A DNA stretch of 41,845 nt, taken from contig JANBQC010000048.1 in NCBI GenBank assembly GCA_027576995.1, positions 36,020-77,864 of the forward strand, written 5' to 3'. Position 1 is the stretch's first letter, and the number at the start of each line of letters is the position of its first letter. The translations under genes were made by a program, and so were the position numbers. Positions 33,431-41,845 of this stretch are shown here, one piece after another. The DNA comes from Dimargaris cristalligena. Taxonomy: Eukaryota; Kickxellomycota; Dimargaritomycetes; Dimargaritales; Dimargaritaceae. A model generated the notes under the pieces. The model did no database searches, had not been told where the DNA came from, and worked only from the letters and a program-made list of their open reading frames with translations.

Positions 33431-33673
33431 TCAATAGAAGGTAGTGCCGTTCAAAACTTGTGCCATCCATGTCTGCTTGTTTCGGTCCTTCTGAAGTGCT
33501 TTGGCTAGCCAGTCTGGCAGGATTGGACTGAGGACGAGTTGTTCGTTATCTATATTCTCCTGGCTCGACGGGGTCTCCTCCGATCCTGACATCGTTGTAG
33601 ATGCGACCGGGCCTCCTAACACAAATGGGACGGCTAAGCAGAGTAATACCAGAAGGATATGCTTGACAGCCAT
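33431..33673 (-). CDS. Small secreted protein, paralogue 2 of a local pair
   Basis: Intronless, 80 residues from the ATG at 33673. The frame is open further upstream to 33853, but this start gives a signal peptide (MAVKHILLVLLCLAVPFVLGG) and aligns with the paralogue at 31236-31484. The mature part is acidic/Ser-rich (SGSEETPSSQENIDNEQ) and ends with LAKALQKDRNKQTWMAQVLNG, about half identical to the partner's tail over 22 positions. One N-x-T sequon is near the C-terminus. The middle regions differ strongly, in charge as well as sequence, as expected for fast-evolving secreted proteins. Function unknown. Confidence 0.72.
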   Translation of the reverse strand: MAVKHILLVLLCLAVPFVLGGPVASTTMSGSEETPSSQENIDNEQLVLSPILPDWLAKALQKDRNKQTWMAQVLNGTTFY

Positions 33674-33810
33674 GGCGATAGCACTTGTGGATAACGGACG
33701 AACGGGTGTGACTGGGTGGGAGACTAAGGATTGGAATAGGGGTGAACTCGAAATAACGCAAGTACCCTGCCTGGTGGTACTCGGGCAGTGATAAATAGTA
33801 TGAGATGTGG

Positions 33811-33849
33811 GGATAGGTTGGTGCGGGAGGCATTTACTGGAATTATATA
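33811..33849 (-). promoter_or_regulatory. TATA box and initiator-like element of secreted paralogue 2
   Basis: On the minus strand TATATAATT (33849-33841) is followed 21 nt later by AACCTATCC (33819-33811), 138 nt before the start codon. This is the same arrangement as at paralogue 1. The sequence between the two elements differs, so the elements appear selectively kept. Confidence 0.6.
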
Positions 33850-35215
33850 CCAAACAAGTTGAAAGACCAAGGGGAAAAGGGGTTTTGCATCTTCACCAGC
33901 CGTCCAGGCCTAGTAGTTGAGCCCATGTAAAAGCGCAAACCCAATTGTATTTGGGCCATGTGGTGAGGTGCACAAGGGCATGTTGATCTGAGCGAGTCTG
34001 GGGGTGTAATTCGAGAACCAGGTGAGGTATTTTATGCCCAGATTTGGGAAACTATAAAAATCAACGGCCATTTACCCTATAGCCGCCCTTATTGACTTCA
34101 CTTGCGTAGGTATCTAAGTTGTTTACTCCCGCTAATCAATTGTGATCGATAGTTTTTCATTCCTTTGTCTAGGCAATATGGGGGATGCGATTGGTTCGGT
34201 TGTGTTGCTCGATTTACCTGGCCCGGTCATCGGTGATTACACAGGGGTGAATAGTGACCGCTTGGTACAGTGGGAAATACGCTGAATGTATTTAGTAATG
34301 GAGGCTCGTGTTCGTAGCGGTTACTAGCCAGGAATTATGACCGCCCTCTCGTGATCGGTAATACTAAATCGAATAGGACAAAGTTACTCACCTATTTTTT
34401 TAATTAAAAAAATAAACTGTGCGGGGTCATTCGCTGTGTTCTATGGACTTCCTCTATACTTATCTCTTGCCCAGTTAATAGGGGCTCTACATGTCACAGC
34501 GTTCTTCACTGCTTTTACTTAAAATGACAAGAATAAATATGGTAAAATAATGGCGATATTCTTTCTGAGGGTGTAGAATTATGGAGGCGGAAAACCGTAT
34601 ATATGGGCTTTATGACCCAATGTTTTACTAAAACACTGTGTACAAGCATAAGGTTAGGATGTGCGGTGGAGCCACTGTTTGGTGCAGGCCCAATGTCAAT
34701 TGATATCAATGGTCAATGCAGTGTGCTAAAGAAGGAGACAGGGTGTCGAATAGACAGCGGGTTGCCCCTGTCCCGCACTGTAGTTTCATTTACATTTAGT
34801 CACACTAATAGATGACGATAATCCCTAGTAATCATTGGGCCTACTATTGCCTACAGTGGTATTCGCAGCTACAGATAGTGTCCAGATTACAGGTTAGGAT
34901 TAGCTACACAGCTATTCGTATGCAAGCACCCACTATGAGAGCAACGGGTTTCTGCCAGCCTGCGGGATGGTCCGGAACCATAATGGCTGTAGCACCCCCG
35001 AAAGAGGGAAGAGGCCTTCCTTCCTCTCCTGTCTTTTCCTAACCAGTACCGGTCATAGGGTTGGTGCATACAAGTCCAACCAGCCTGACCTCATAACTAC
35101 TCCGCCATTCCACTTCTGGGGCCAGTTCTTGCACCCTTGGCACTGTCTATAACCAATTATTTAGATTCTCCTACTCCATTTCCCCACCTCCTTTACTATA
35201 TATTCTCGACCCACC
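33850..35215. other. Intergenic region before RNase H2C
   Basis: No supported gene. It contains a 22-bp perfect palindrome at 34394-34415 (T7-AATT-A7 core). Short frames at 34515-34709 (minus) and 34603-34815 (plus) overlap each other and look random. The last 60 bases before 35216 are pyrimidine-rich with CTTTACTATATATTC near 35191-35205, likely the core promoter/leader of the next gene. Confidence 0.5.
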
Positions 35216-36085
35216 ATGTCCATTGTTATACCCACCAAAGCCCCCCAATTGAAAGACGACGGTACGGCCGGTTCGCCGTTACCTAGCGCCCGTCTTCACC
35301 AGATGCCCTGCTGGATCAACTACAACGGCCCCGCCGAGGTTGACCAATTCTTTCAGATCCAGGGCAAATACGTTCCCGCTTACGCAGCAGAGTCGTCCGC
35401 TGAGGAGGACCAGTCGCTAACTAAGGAACCCCCCGCCTACCCCGTTTCAAAATCCAGTAAGTTTATACCCTCCGCACCGCACCCCACCTTTTCTATACCC
35501 TTGCTATACGAATGCCGCTAGTCCTCGCCACCCCTACAATAAAGTTAACTCACCACGAGTATCACCATCTTCGCCTTCGCCTTGTCCGTCTATATCCAAA
35601 TTATATATATATATATAGTCTATCTTTCCGGATTTCGGGGCCGTTTACTTCAGGGTCGGCGGAGTTCGGTACCCAAAGGATTCCAGGGCTATGTGCTAAC
35701 GGCGCGCCAGGTCGATCAATTGTACGCTCCCCATCCCGATGTTCCTCCCCAGCCTATAGAGCGAACGGTACTCATGGCCACTCGCAAATTCGGAGGGTTC
35801 ATGGTTTGGGACCATGACCACCCCCCGCACCCTGCTGGCGATACAACTCTCAAGGCCATGGATTGGCTGATGGTCGCCTCCCTGGTAAGTCTCTTTTAAA
35901 ATTATTCCGCCTCCACTTGTTCCAATTAAACTACCACTCAGTTACTCTACTAACCCCGTCAAGAGGGATATCACTTTGTGGCCCATCTTGGTTTCCAGTC
36001 CTATAACTAATCTACGTTTCTATGTTTTCGACTTATACGGACACGTTTGGCCCATTAGATCCACAAACCCACCTCTGTACCATAA
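35216..36085 (+). CDS. RNH203: Ribonuclease H2 subunit C
   Basis: Three exons (35216-35456, 35619-35884, 36059-36085) give 177 residues. Non-catalytic C subunit of RNase H2, which removes ribonucleotides from DNA. Family landmarks are LHQMPCWINYNGPAEVDQFF near the N-terminus, FRGRLLQGRR followed by GFQGYVL in the centre (matching FRGRxLxGxxVxxPxGxxGYVM of the human protein), and W(D)HDHPP..LKAMDWLMVASLIHKP at the end. The last exon is only 27 nt (IHKPTSVP and stop), supported by its CCCATTAG acceptor and by matching the family's usual end. Introns are 162 and 174 nt. The first acceptor is preceded by a TA dinucleotide tract rather than pyrimidines. Confidence 0.88.
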
Positions 36086-36333
36086 ACCATAAAACCCCCG
36101 ATTCTCTATTTCATGTAATCTATGCCCACCCGACAAATTAACCTATGGCCAAATCATCACGCTTTCTGCCAACATGATGGTCCTGTTGCAACCTCCAACG
36201 AACGCCATTCTTGCTAGTTATGATACATAATGAGTCGAAGGCCATTCCTAATATATATAAATATTTATATATCTACACATAATAAAAAAAAAACACATTT
36301 TTGGTCAATTTTAAAAAACTTTGGACTGGCACG
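36086..36333. terminator. Convergent 3' ends, RNase H2C / WBP4
   Basis: 248 bp between the stop codons. AATAAA at 36281-36286 starts a run of A and lies 196 nt past the RNase H2C stop. The preceding ATATATATAAATATTTATATAT stretch (about 36250-36271) is nearly self-complementary and could serve both strands. Confidence 0.5.
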
Positions 36334-37409
36334 TTAGCCCGTTTTGGTGCGGATATTGCGGTGTTTAGCAGCTCCCCCTGATTTACGCTTTTTAAATCCA
36401 CTTGAGGTACTCGATCCTTCTTGTGATGGTTTGCGGGGCGGCTCAAGCTCGTCGAGGGTCTTCTCACGGACTTTGAAGTTATGGAGATATTCGGGGTTCT
36501 CGTCATCATCATCATCAGCTTCGTCGCCGTTGCCATGACCGCCATGAATACCCGATGGTTTCGACTCATCGGCGACCGATTGGTTATGCGAAGACTCGGT
36601 GGATAATTTTGAGCGGCGGCTGGCTGATGGTGGTGGGAGAGGGCTGGTCTCGACAACCTCCCACGCCCCTGGAGTGACGGATTCTACCGCGGTCTTCTCG
36701 CGGATAACTGGTTCGGATGCCGCGGCGGATGAAGGTGCGTTAGGTCGGGCGGGTGGGGGCTGTTTCGGACGACCAAACTGGGACGACTGTTGGGGATAAC
36801 TAAAGCTTGACTGAGGAGCAGAGGGGAGGCTGTATTCGCGTACATCACTCGAGTATTGGTTTTGGGCGGCCTGGGGTTAGGGAATTTAAACACAGGTTCG
36901 AATAAGGTGGCAAAAGAGGGGGGTGTATGTGGTTGGATTAGTGTCCGTTCGAAACATATAGAGGGGATTTTAGTATTGGGGAGGAGGAGTGACAGTCCGG
37001 TGTGGTTAAAGACGGAATTATAACGGCTAGTATTGCCATGGGGGTTACCTTCTCAATTAACTCGAGCTGTTTGGCAGTTTCCTTTTCTACAAGAAGCTCG
37101 GCCTGTGATTTCTTATCGACATTGCGCAAAAACTGGGCTACATTTTCCTTGTGTTTCTTACCACCTTCGTGGATGGCACGACTCTAAAAGGTACGGAATG
37201 GTGAATGTAATCCATAAAGTAGTAAAAAAAGGGGGTGCATAAATAATTAGGCAATGAAGCTACATGGTTTGACGGGTTCCAAAAGAAAATGAGGTATACG
37301 GTCGACTGTATTGGAATACAGGCTAGTAACTCACCGCTTTGTTTTCGTCAACGAATATCCGGCAGTATTTACACCAGTACTTGGTATTTGATACCCAGCG
37401 ATCGGCCAT
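36334..37409 (-). CDS. WBP4: WBP4/FBP21-like U1-type zinc finger spliceosomal protein
   Basis: Three exons (37409-37335, 37183-37049, 36870-36334) give 248 residues. The N-terminal matrin/U1-type zinc finger has Cys13, Cys16, His30 and His36 (C-x2-C-x13-H-x5-H) and is split by intron 1. The segment EGGKKHKENVAQFLRNVDKKSQAEL matches the WBP4/FBP21 zinc-finger region, followed by a charged helix. The rest is low complexity: Pro-rich, then PGAWEVVE, an Asp run from a GAT/GAC repeat, and a basic C-terminus (GFKKRK..RNIRTKTG) resembling the family's end. FBP21 is a B-complex protein in human spliceosomes. The two WW domains of animal FBP21 are not visible. Introns are 151 and 178 nt. Divergent from SF3A1. 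Confidence 0.82.
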
Positions 37410-37880
37410 GGCTTGGAAATGAGGGTAGTTTATATGTTAGAGGGGGAGGTGGAATGGGGCGAAATGGACTGAACGGGTTAAATGGGAAGTCGTCCAAAAG
37501 CTGACAAGGTAGTGCTGAAAATGCGGAAAAAAATAACGGTCGCGATGAAGTGGAAGAACGCGAGTCATTAGAAGCGTCTGGCGTGCAGTAATCGTTTTTT
37601 AAAAAGGCGCATGGCTGTTTATTCGGTTTAATAATAGAGAGACCAACCCGAGTCACCGATTCGCGCCCAAACCCATAGAGTGTACCCCCTTTGGGACTTA
37701 CTAACTAAATTAAACTAAACAATTCGTATTCCATTTTGCTACTCCCCATGCCAATCTTGTAAACTATTTTACCCTTTACGCAATTCACTTCTGGAACCGA
37801 TTTTTATTTTGGCCGCGCCAGTCATATCAGTAAACGATCCGTCGGCTTCTTTGCTTTTTTGGCTACCCATTCCTTAAACC
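37410..37880. promoter_or_regulatory. Shared divergent promoter, WBP4 / SF3A1
   Basis: 471 bp between the start codons of two splicing-factor genes, with no intervening gene. The plus-strand side before 37881 is T/C-rich (TTTATTTTGG, CTTTGCTTTTTTGG). No clear TATA box on either side. Promoter function is inferred from layout. Confidence 0.55.
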
Positions 37881-39847
37881 ATGTCGAACAACCCGTCCGA
37901 CTCTACTGCCATGGAAACATCTCCGGATCCCTTGCTGGCAGCAACCGACGTGACCTCTGGGGAAACCTCAGCCACTTCTAAGCCCCTCATCCAGGGCATC
38001 ATCTACCCACCGCTCGATATTCGGAATATCGTGGATAAGACGGCCAAGTTTGTGGCCAAATCGGGAGACCGATTCGAAGAGCACCTCCGGGAAACTAACC
38101 GCAATACCCCCAAGTTCTCCTTTCTAACGGCAACCGACCCTTACCACGCTTATTACCAACTGAAAGTGCGCGAAGCTCAAGGCCAGGCTGGTAAGTATAC
38201 ACCCGGTTTTTGATATCCATAGATTATTAATCGTCCGTTTCATTATTGGTTTATTTAATAATGAAAAGGAGACATTTGTCCGGGCAATCAGTCGTTCCAT
38301 CCCATCTAATAGTATACGTATCTTTATTGATAACCAACTTATATAACAATATCCTCCTATTGATATACCTTTAAATCATTGCAGACGGAGCTTCCGAAGG
38401 GGCCCAGGCCGAGGGGTTCCAGGCTGACGTGGCTACACTCAACCGGGAATTAGATCAAGGTGAGGCCGACGAGGCAGTTGTCCAAGTGGCCCCACCCAAG
38501 CCACCGAATTTCGAATTCGTTTATGACCTACCATCGATTACGGCCCAGGACCTGGACGTACTGCAACTCACGGCCCAGTACGTGGCCGTCCACGGCCGGC
38601 AGTTTATGACCTCCCTGGTCCAACGCGAGCAAAAGAACTACCAGTTCGCGTTCCTCCGGCCCTCTCACAGCCTGTTCAGCTACTTTACCAAACTTGTGGA
38701 TCAGTATACCAAAATCCTCCAACCCAGCCCCGAGTTGCTGGCCAATGTGGAGCAGGACGCCCAGAACCAGTACCACGCCCTCGACCGAGTCCGACAGCGG
38801 GTGGAGTACGAAACATTTGTGCAGGAGGAAAAACGTAAAGTGGCCGAGAAGGAGAAGCAGGAGCGCCAGGCGTTTGCCGCCATTGACTGGCACGATTTTA
38901 TAGTGATTGGGACCATGGACCTACGGCCCGATGATAATTTCAAGGAACATCCGTTACCGCTCAAACTGGCCGACTTGCAGGGCATGTCCATGGCACAAAA
39001 GAAAATGGCCCAGGACGCCGCGGAAATGGCCGCCCCGGGCGTGCGGGGTAAGAGTAATGGTACAGCACCGGCACCGGAACCCGCGGCGGCGGAACTGTCG
39101 GACGATATGGATGTAGACATGGATACGGACGAGGGCTCAGACACCGAGGCGGGTCTGCCGGATGAGCCCTTCGTGTACCCCGCGCCCGACCCCGTGTTGG
39201 CGGCGCCCATCAAACCCATGAAGATCAAAACCAATTACGTGCCCAAGGCCCGCACGGCGCCCACGGTCACCGAAGCGACCCAGATTTGTCCCCGGTGCCA
39301 TCAAGCCATTCCCGTATCCGAAATGGACGAACACGTGCGGATCGAACTACTGGATCCCAAATGGAAGGAACAGAAGGAGGCGGCGCTAGCCAAACAGAAG
39401 GAAAGTAACCTGGTCACTACCGGCCAAGATGTCCAACAACTCCTCAAGAACCTTTCGGGACACCGCAGCGATAATAGTCTTCTGGAATCGACTTCCACTT
39501 CTAAGCCAACTTCAGCTGCGACTGCTACGGGTGCCCCGACGCCGGCGCCCATCGCTACTACCCATACCAACCACCCTAATAGTTACACGACGGGCGCGCC
39601 CCGGAAGCCCGAACCCGTGATTTGGGACGGCCATTCGGCTTCAATTAATCTAGCCACACAACGGGCCCAGGCTAATTTGACCATCGAAGAGCAAATCGCA
39701 GCTATTCACCGGGCCAAGGGGATTACGGTGGACCCTAAACTCGAGCAAATTGGGCCCCAGATAGGCCAGGGGCAATTGCCCGCCAAACACCAAAACCCCA
39801 ACAGCATTTCTGGGTCAGGCTCCGATAAAAAGCCCCGACTTCAATGA
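37881..39847 (+). CDS. PRP21: SF3A1/PRP21, U2 snRNP SF3a subunit
   Basis: Two exons (37881-38190, 38385-39847) give 590 residues. SF3a subunit needed to form the 17S U2 snRNP and the prespliceosome. Two SURP modules: residues about 41-100 (RNIVDKTAKFVAKSGDRFEE..FSFL, HAYY) and about 147-215 (VLQLTAQYVAVHGRQFM..FAFL, FSYF). Then comes the PRP21-like region with a conserved helix (FAAIDWHDFIVIGTMDL type), an acidic stretch, and CPRCHQAIPVSEMDEHVRIELLDPKWKEQ at about 405-432, close to the human motif. The end is KKPRLQ. The C-terminal ubiquitin-like domain of the human protein (793 residues) is absent. The single intron is 194 nt in phase 1. AATAAA lies 84 nt past the stop. Confidence 0.95.
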
Positions 39848-40869
39848 CATGGAGCCCCCACACTCATTCACCTCCACCCCAGTTTTTTTTAATGGGTCAA
39901 GGTGAAATGTGTAGTAGCTGAGCTTATGATAATAAATATAATCTTAAAAGACTTCTATTGATGGTGATGGGCGTAATTCTGCCTAACGTTTAGCCAGAGG
40001 AGATGTACCAAAAGCTGGACTGGCCTTAAGCAACCACCGCTTGCTCTAATACACAGTGCCATGGTTAAGCCCAGCAGTTTTTATATATTTTTTATTTCAT
40101 ATTAAAGGGTAGCTGATGACCAAGCGTTATTGACTGTTGGATGTCTAGGTTTTGCCCACAGTTACTGGGGCGGTCAACCTACAACAAGTTTCAATAGTGT
40201 AACCCCTTCTGCCCAATGAAAATTCACCACGGGAATTATAGATTGGATAATCATTATTTTGCGTTACAAAGGGTTCCAACTAACCAAAAAGCCGATTTTT
40301 TTTTACATCAGTCCATTAATTTCTTTAATTCACCCTTAGCTTTCGATTCTCATAAATGCATTATTGTCGTTGTTGTTCTCACCCTGCAAGTATAAAGTAA
40401 GACCGCCCTGGCACCTCCATAAACAGCATCGACTGTACTTTACAGGATCATGTTAATAGTTTCTACAACTAAGCTGCTCCATTATTAATTTACAGCCGTT
40501 GACTAAAGTTGGTTGAGGAATGACAACCTGCCGTTCGTAAAGGGAGGTTTGTGTGTACCGGTTTCACGACCGGGGCTCATTTGATGATATTACTGGCCTT
40601 GATTCGTTGCTCCGTCAAGAAGCAATTGATATTAGGATTCGGTGAGGACGGCTAGGTATTCTGACACCTTTGGTTAACATCCCTCTTCCTTTAAACCAAA
40701 AAAACCATTCAATTATTAATATTATATATTGTCCTGCTTGAGTATCATAAATTAAGGACTATTTGCCAGTAATCTTAGTAGGAATATGGCCTGAGGGGGA
40801 TTGTAACTTTGTAATGAGCTGGGGAGAGACACAGGCACGGAGGGCGGAAGGATATCTTGCGACCAATAA
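39848..40869. other. Intergenic region right of SF3A1
   Basis: AT-rich, with several T runs (40079-40105, 40296-40305). No gene, tRNA or clear repeat seen. Confidence 0.5.
39931..39936 (+). terminator. Poly(A) signal of SF3A1/PRP21
   Basis: AATAAA in an AT-rich context (GATAATAAATATAATC), 84 nt after the stop codon. It is the best-placed poly(A) hexamer in the window. Confidence 0.6.
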
Positions 40870-41127
40870 AGTCGGGAATGTATAATATGGGGTATTAAAT
40901 GTACTCGAAATGACACTAGAATACCAATAAAACCCGGGGAAATATTGGTACTCAGATGGAATTCTGATAACTATGGCAACTCTGGAAAATTGGCGAACAC
41001 TCTGATAACTAGGAAATACTCGGGGGTGACTGGGAAAACATTAGAGAAGATACTTGAAGCAGGAATTCGTTTGCCTGGAGATGTTAAAATAAAATGGGCT
41101 GATTTATTAAGGGAGTGGAAAGACTAG
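40870..41127 (+). pseudogene. A-rich open frame, possible gene remnant
   Basis: The frame is open from 40870 to the TAG at 41127 (85 codons) without a good in-frame ATG. The tail reads as plausible folded protein (PGEILVLRWNSDNYG, then TLEKILEAGIRLPGDVKIKW and ADLLREWKD). Its codons are A-rich (AAA, ATA, GGA, TTA), unlike the C-ending codons of every neighbouring gene. It could be a decayed mobile-element or transferred fragment, or an exon of an unseen gene. I do not recognise a family, and chance is not excluded. Confidence 0.25.
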
Positions 41128-41349
41128 CACTGTTTAAACAGCGTCAGCGAGCGAGGAGCAGGTAGCGAGTTACAGCTGATTAGTAATTGAGACCAGATGA
41201 TAAATATGGCGGATTTGATGACGAATGGCCGCAGCGCAAAGAATCATCAAGTGAATGGAAGCGTAAAAGTTCTGAAGTCAAGTTGGAAGACGAATAACTG
41301 GTAACAAACCAGTAACGATGAGAGTGGGGCCATTTCTAAATGGTGCATA

Positions 41350-41845
41350 CGTTTAAAGTCCAGCCATCACTTGCCGCTGTCCGTTTATTTGCCCCCTTGT
41401 TCCCAAGTAGTACCCTAGCACGCCACTCCCTCACAGTATTATCGGACCATCTCTCCTGCCTTCACCACCAATAATAGTACACCTTTCTTCTTTACCTTCA
41501 GCTTTCTCACTTTCATTCGCCCCCATCTTTCATCCATTATCGGTCAGTTGGCTCTCATCATACCAACCCCTCGATTCAGTTCAATTGGTGTCTTCTACTC
41601 TCATAAATCGACCCACCATTATTCCGGACCATTTTCGCAGCTAGCCCGAGTCACCCCTCTTAGCTCCCCGAACCAGTCCCCTCTTCGTGATTCCCCCAGC
41701 CGCTTTTCGACTCTAACCCGATAGCCGACTAAGTACCACAACCACAGTCCACACGAGAAGACACTGCGTTTACTATTTCCGCCCAATACCGACCTTCCTC
41801 TTTTCTCCCCAGACCTCCCCAGTGACCTACCCTGAGTTTTTCTGC
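41350..41845 (+). promoter_or_regulatory. Probable promoter/5' leader of a gene beyond the right edge
   Basis: From about 41360 to the end the plus strand is strongly pyrimidine-rich, as are the leaders before the genes at 2679 and 14522. There is no long frame. An acceptor-like TTTTCTCCCCAG ends near 41812 and may close a 5'UTR intron. The start codon would be outside the window. Confidence 0.45.

Noticed and set aside
38022..38038. Perfect inverted repeat CGATATTC-G-GAATATCG
   Set aside because: Lies within SF3A1 coding sequence of the first SURP module and is explained by the codons there.

Overview
The window is nuclear DNA from a fungus. The fungal signs are a PX-PH-RhoGAP protein of Bem3 type, a sterol dehydrogenase of ERG26 type, and GT-AG introns of mostly 130-250 nt with a GTAAGT donor. 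Retention of SMU1 and WBP4/FBP21, spliceosomal proteins absent from Saccharomyces, together with 23 coding introns in seven genes, argues against Saccharomycotina. An early-diverging lineage (for example Zoopagomycota/Kickxellomycotina) is my tentative guess, not proven here. I see no bacterial operons, CRISPR arrays, rRNA or convincing tRNA genes, and no intact transposon.

Layout from left to right:
- 1-2 kb: no convincing gene.
- 2.7-4.8 kb (+): intronless Ser/Pro-rich protein of unknown function with a two-helix membrane hairpin and C-terminal PPxY motifs.
- 6.1-9.1 kb (-): SAC1 phosphoinositide phosphatase in six exons.
- 10.8-12.8 kb (+): HisC/CobD-like PLP aminotransferase in four exons.
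- 13.2-13.7 kb (-): possible small gene, uncertain.
- 14.5-21.4 kb (+): intronless 2290-residue Bem3-type RhoGAP.
- 22.6-25.8 kb (-): PWP2 (UtpB, ribosome biogenesis), divergent from SMU1 (+, 26.5-29.4 kb).
- 29.5-30.6 kb (-): ERG26-type sterol dehydrogenase, convergent with SMU1.
- 31.2-33.7 kb (-): two small secreted paralogous proteins sharing a promoter layout.
- 35.2-36.1 kb (+): RNase H2 subunit C, convergent with WBP4/FBP21 (-, 36.3-37.4 kb).
- 37.9-39.8 kb (+): SF3A1/PRP21, divergent from WBP4.
- 40-41.8 kb: an A-rich ORF remnant, then what looks like the 5' leader of a gene that lies to the right.

Themes: three genes serve the spliceosome (SMU1 and WBP4 in B complex, SF3A1 in U2 snRNP). 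PWP2 serves rRNA processing, SAC1 and the RhoGAP serve lipid and polarity signalling, and ERG26 serves sterol synthesis. The least explained content is the pair of small secreted paralogues with matching TATA/initiator spacing, and the PPxY-bearing membrane protein. Exon joins were worked out by hand from reading frame and splice sites and remain predictions without RNA data.
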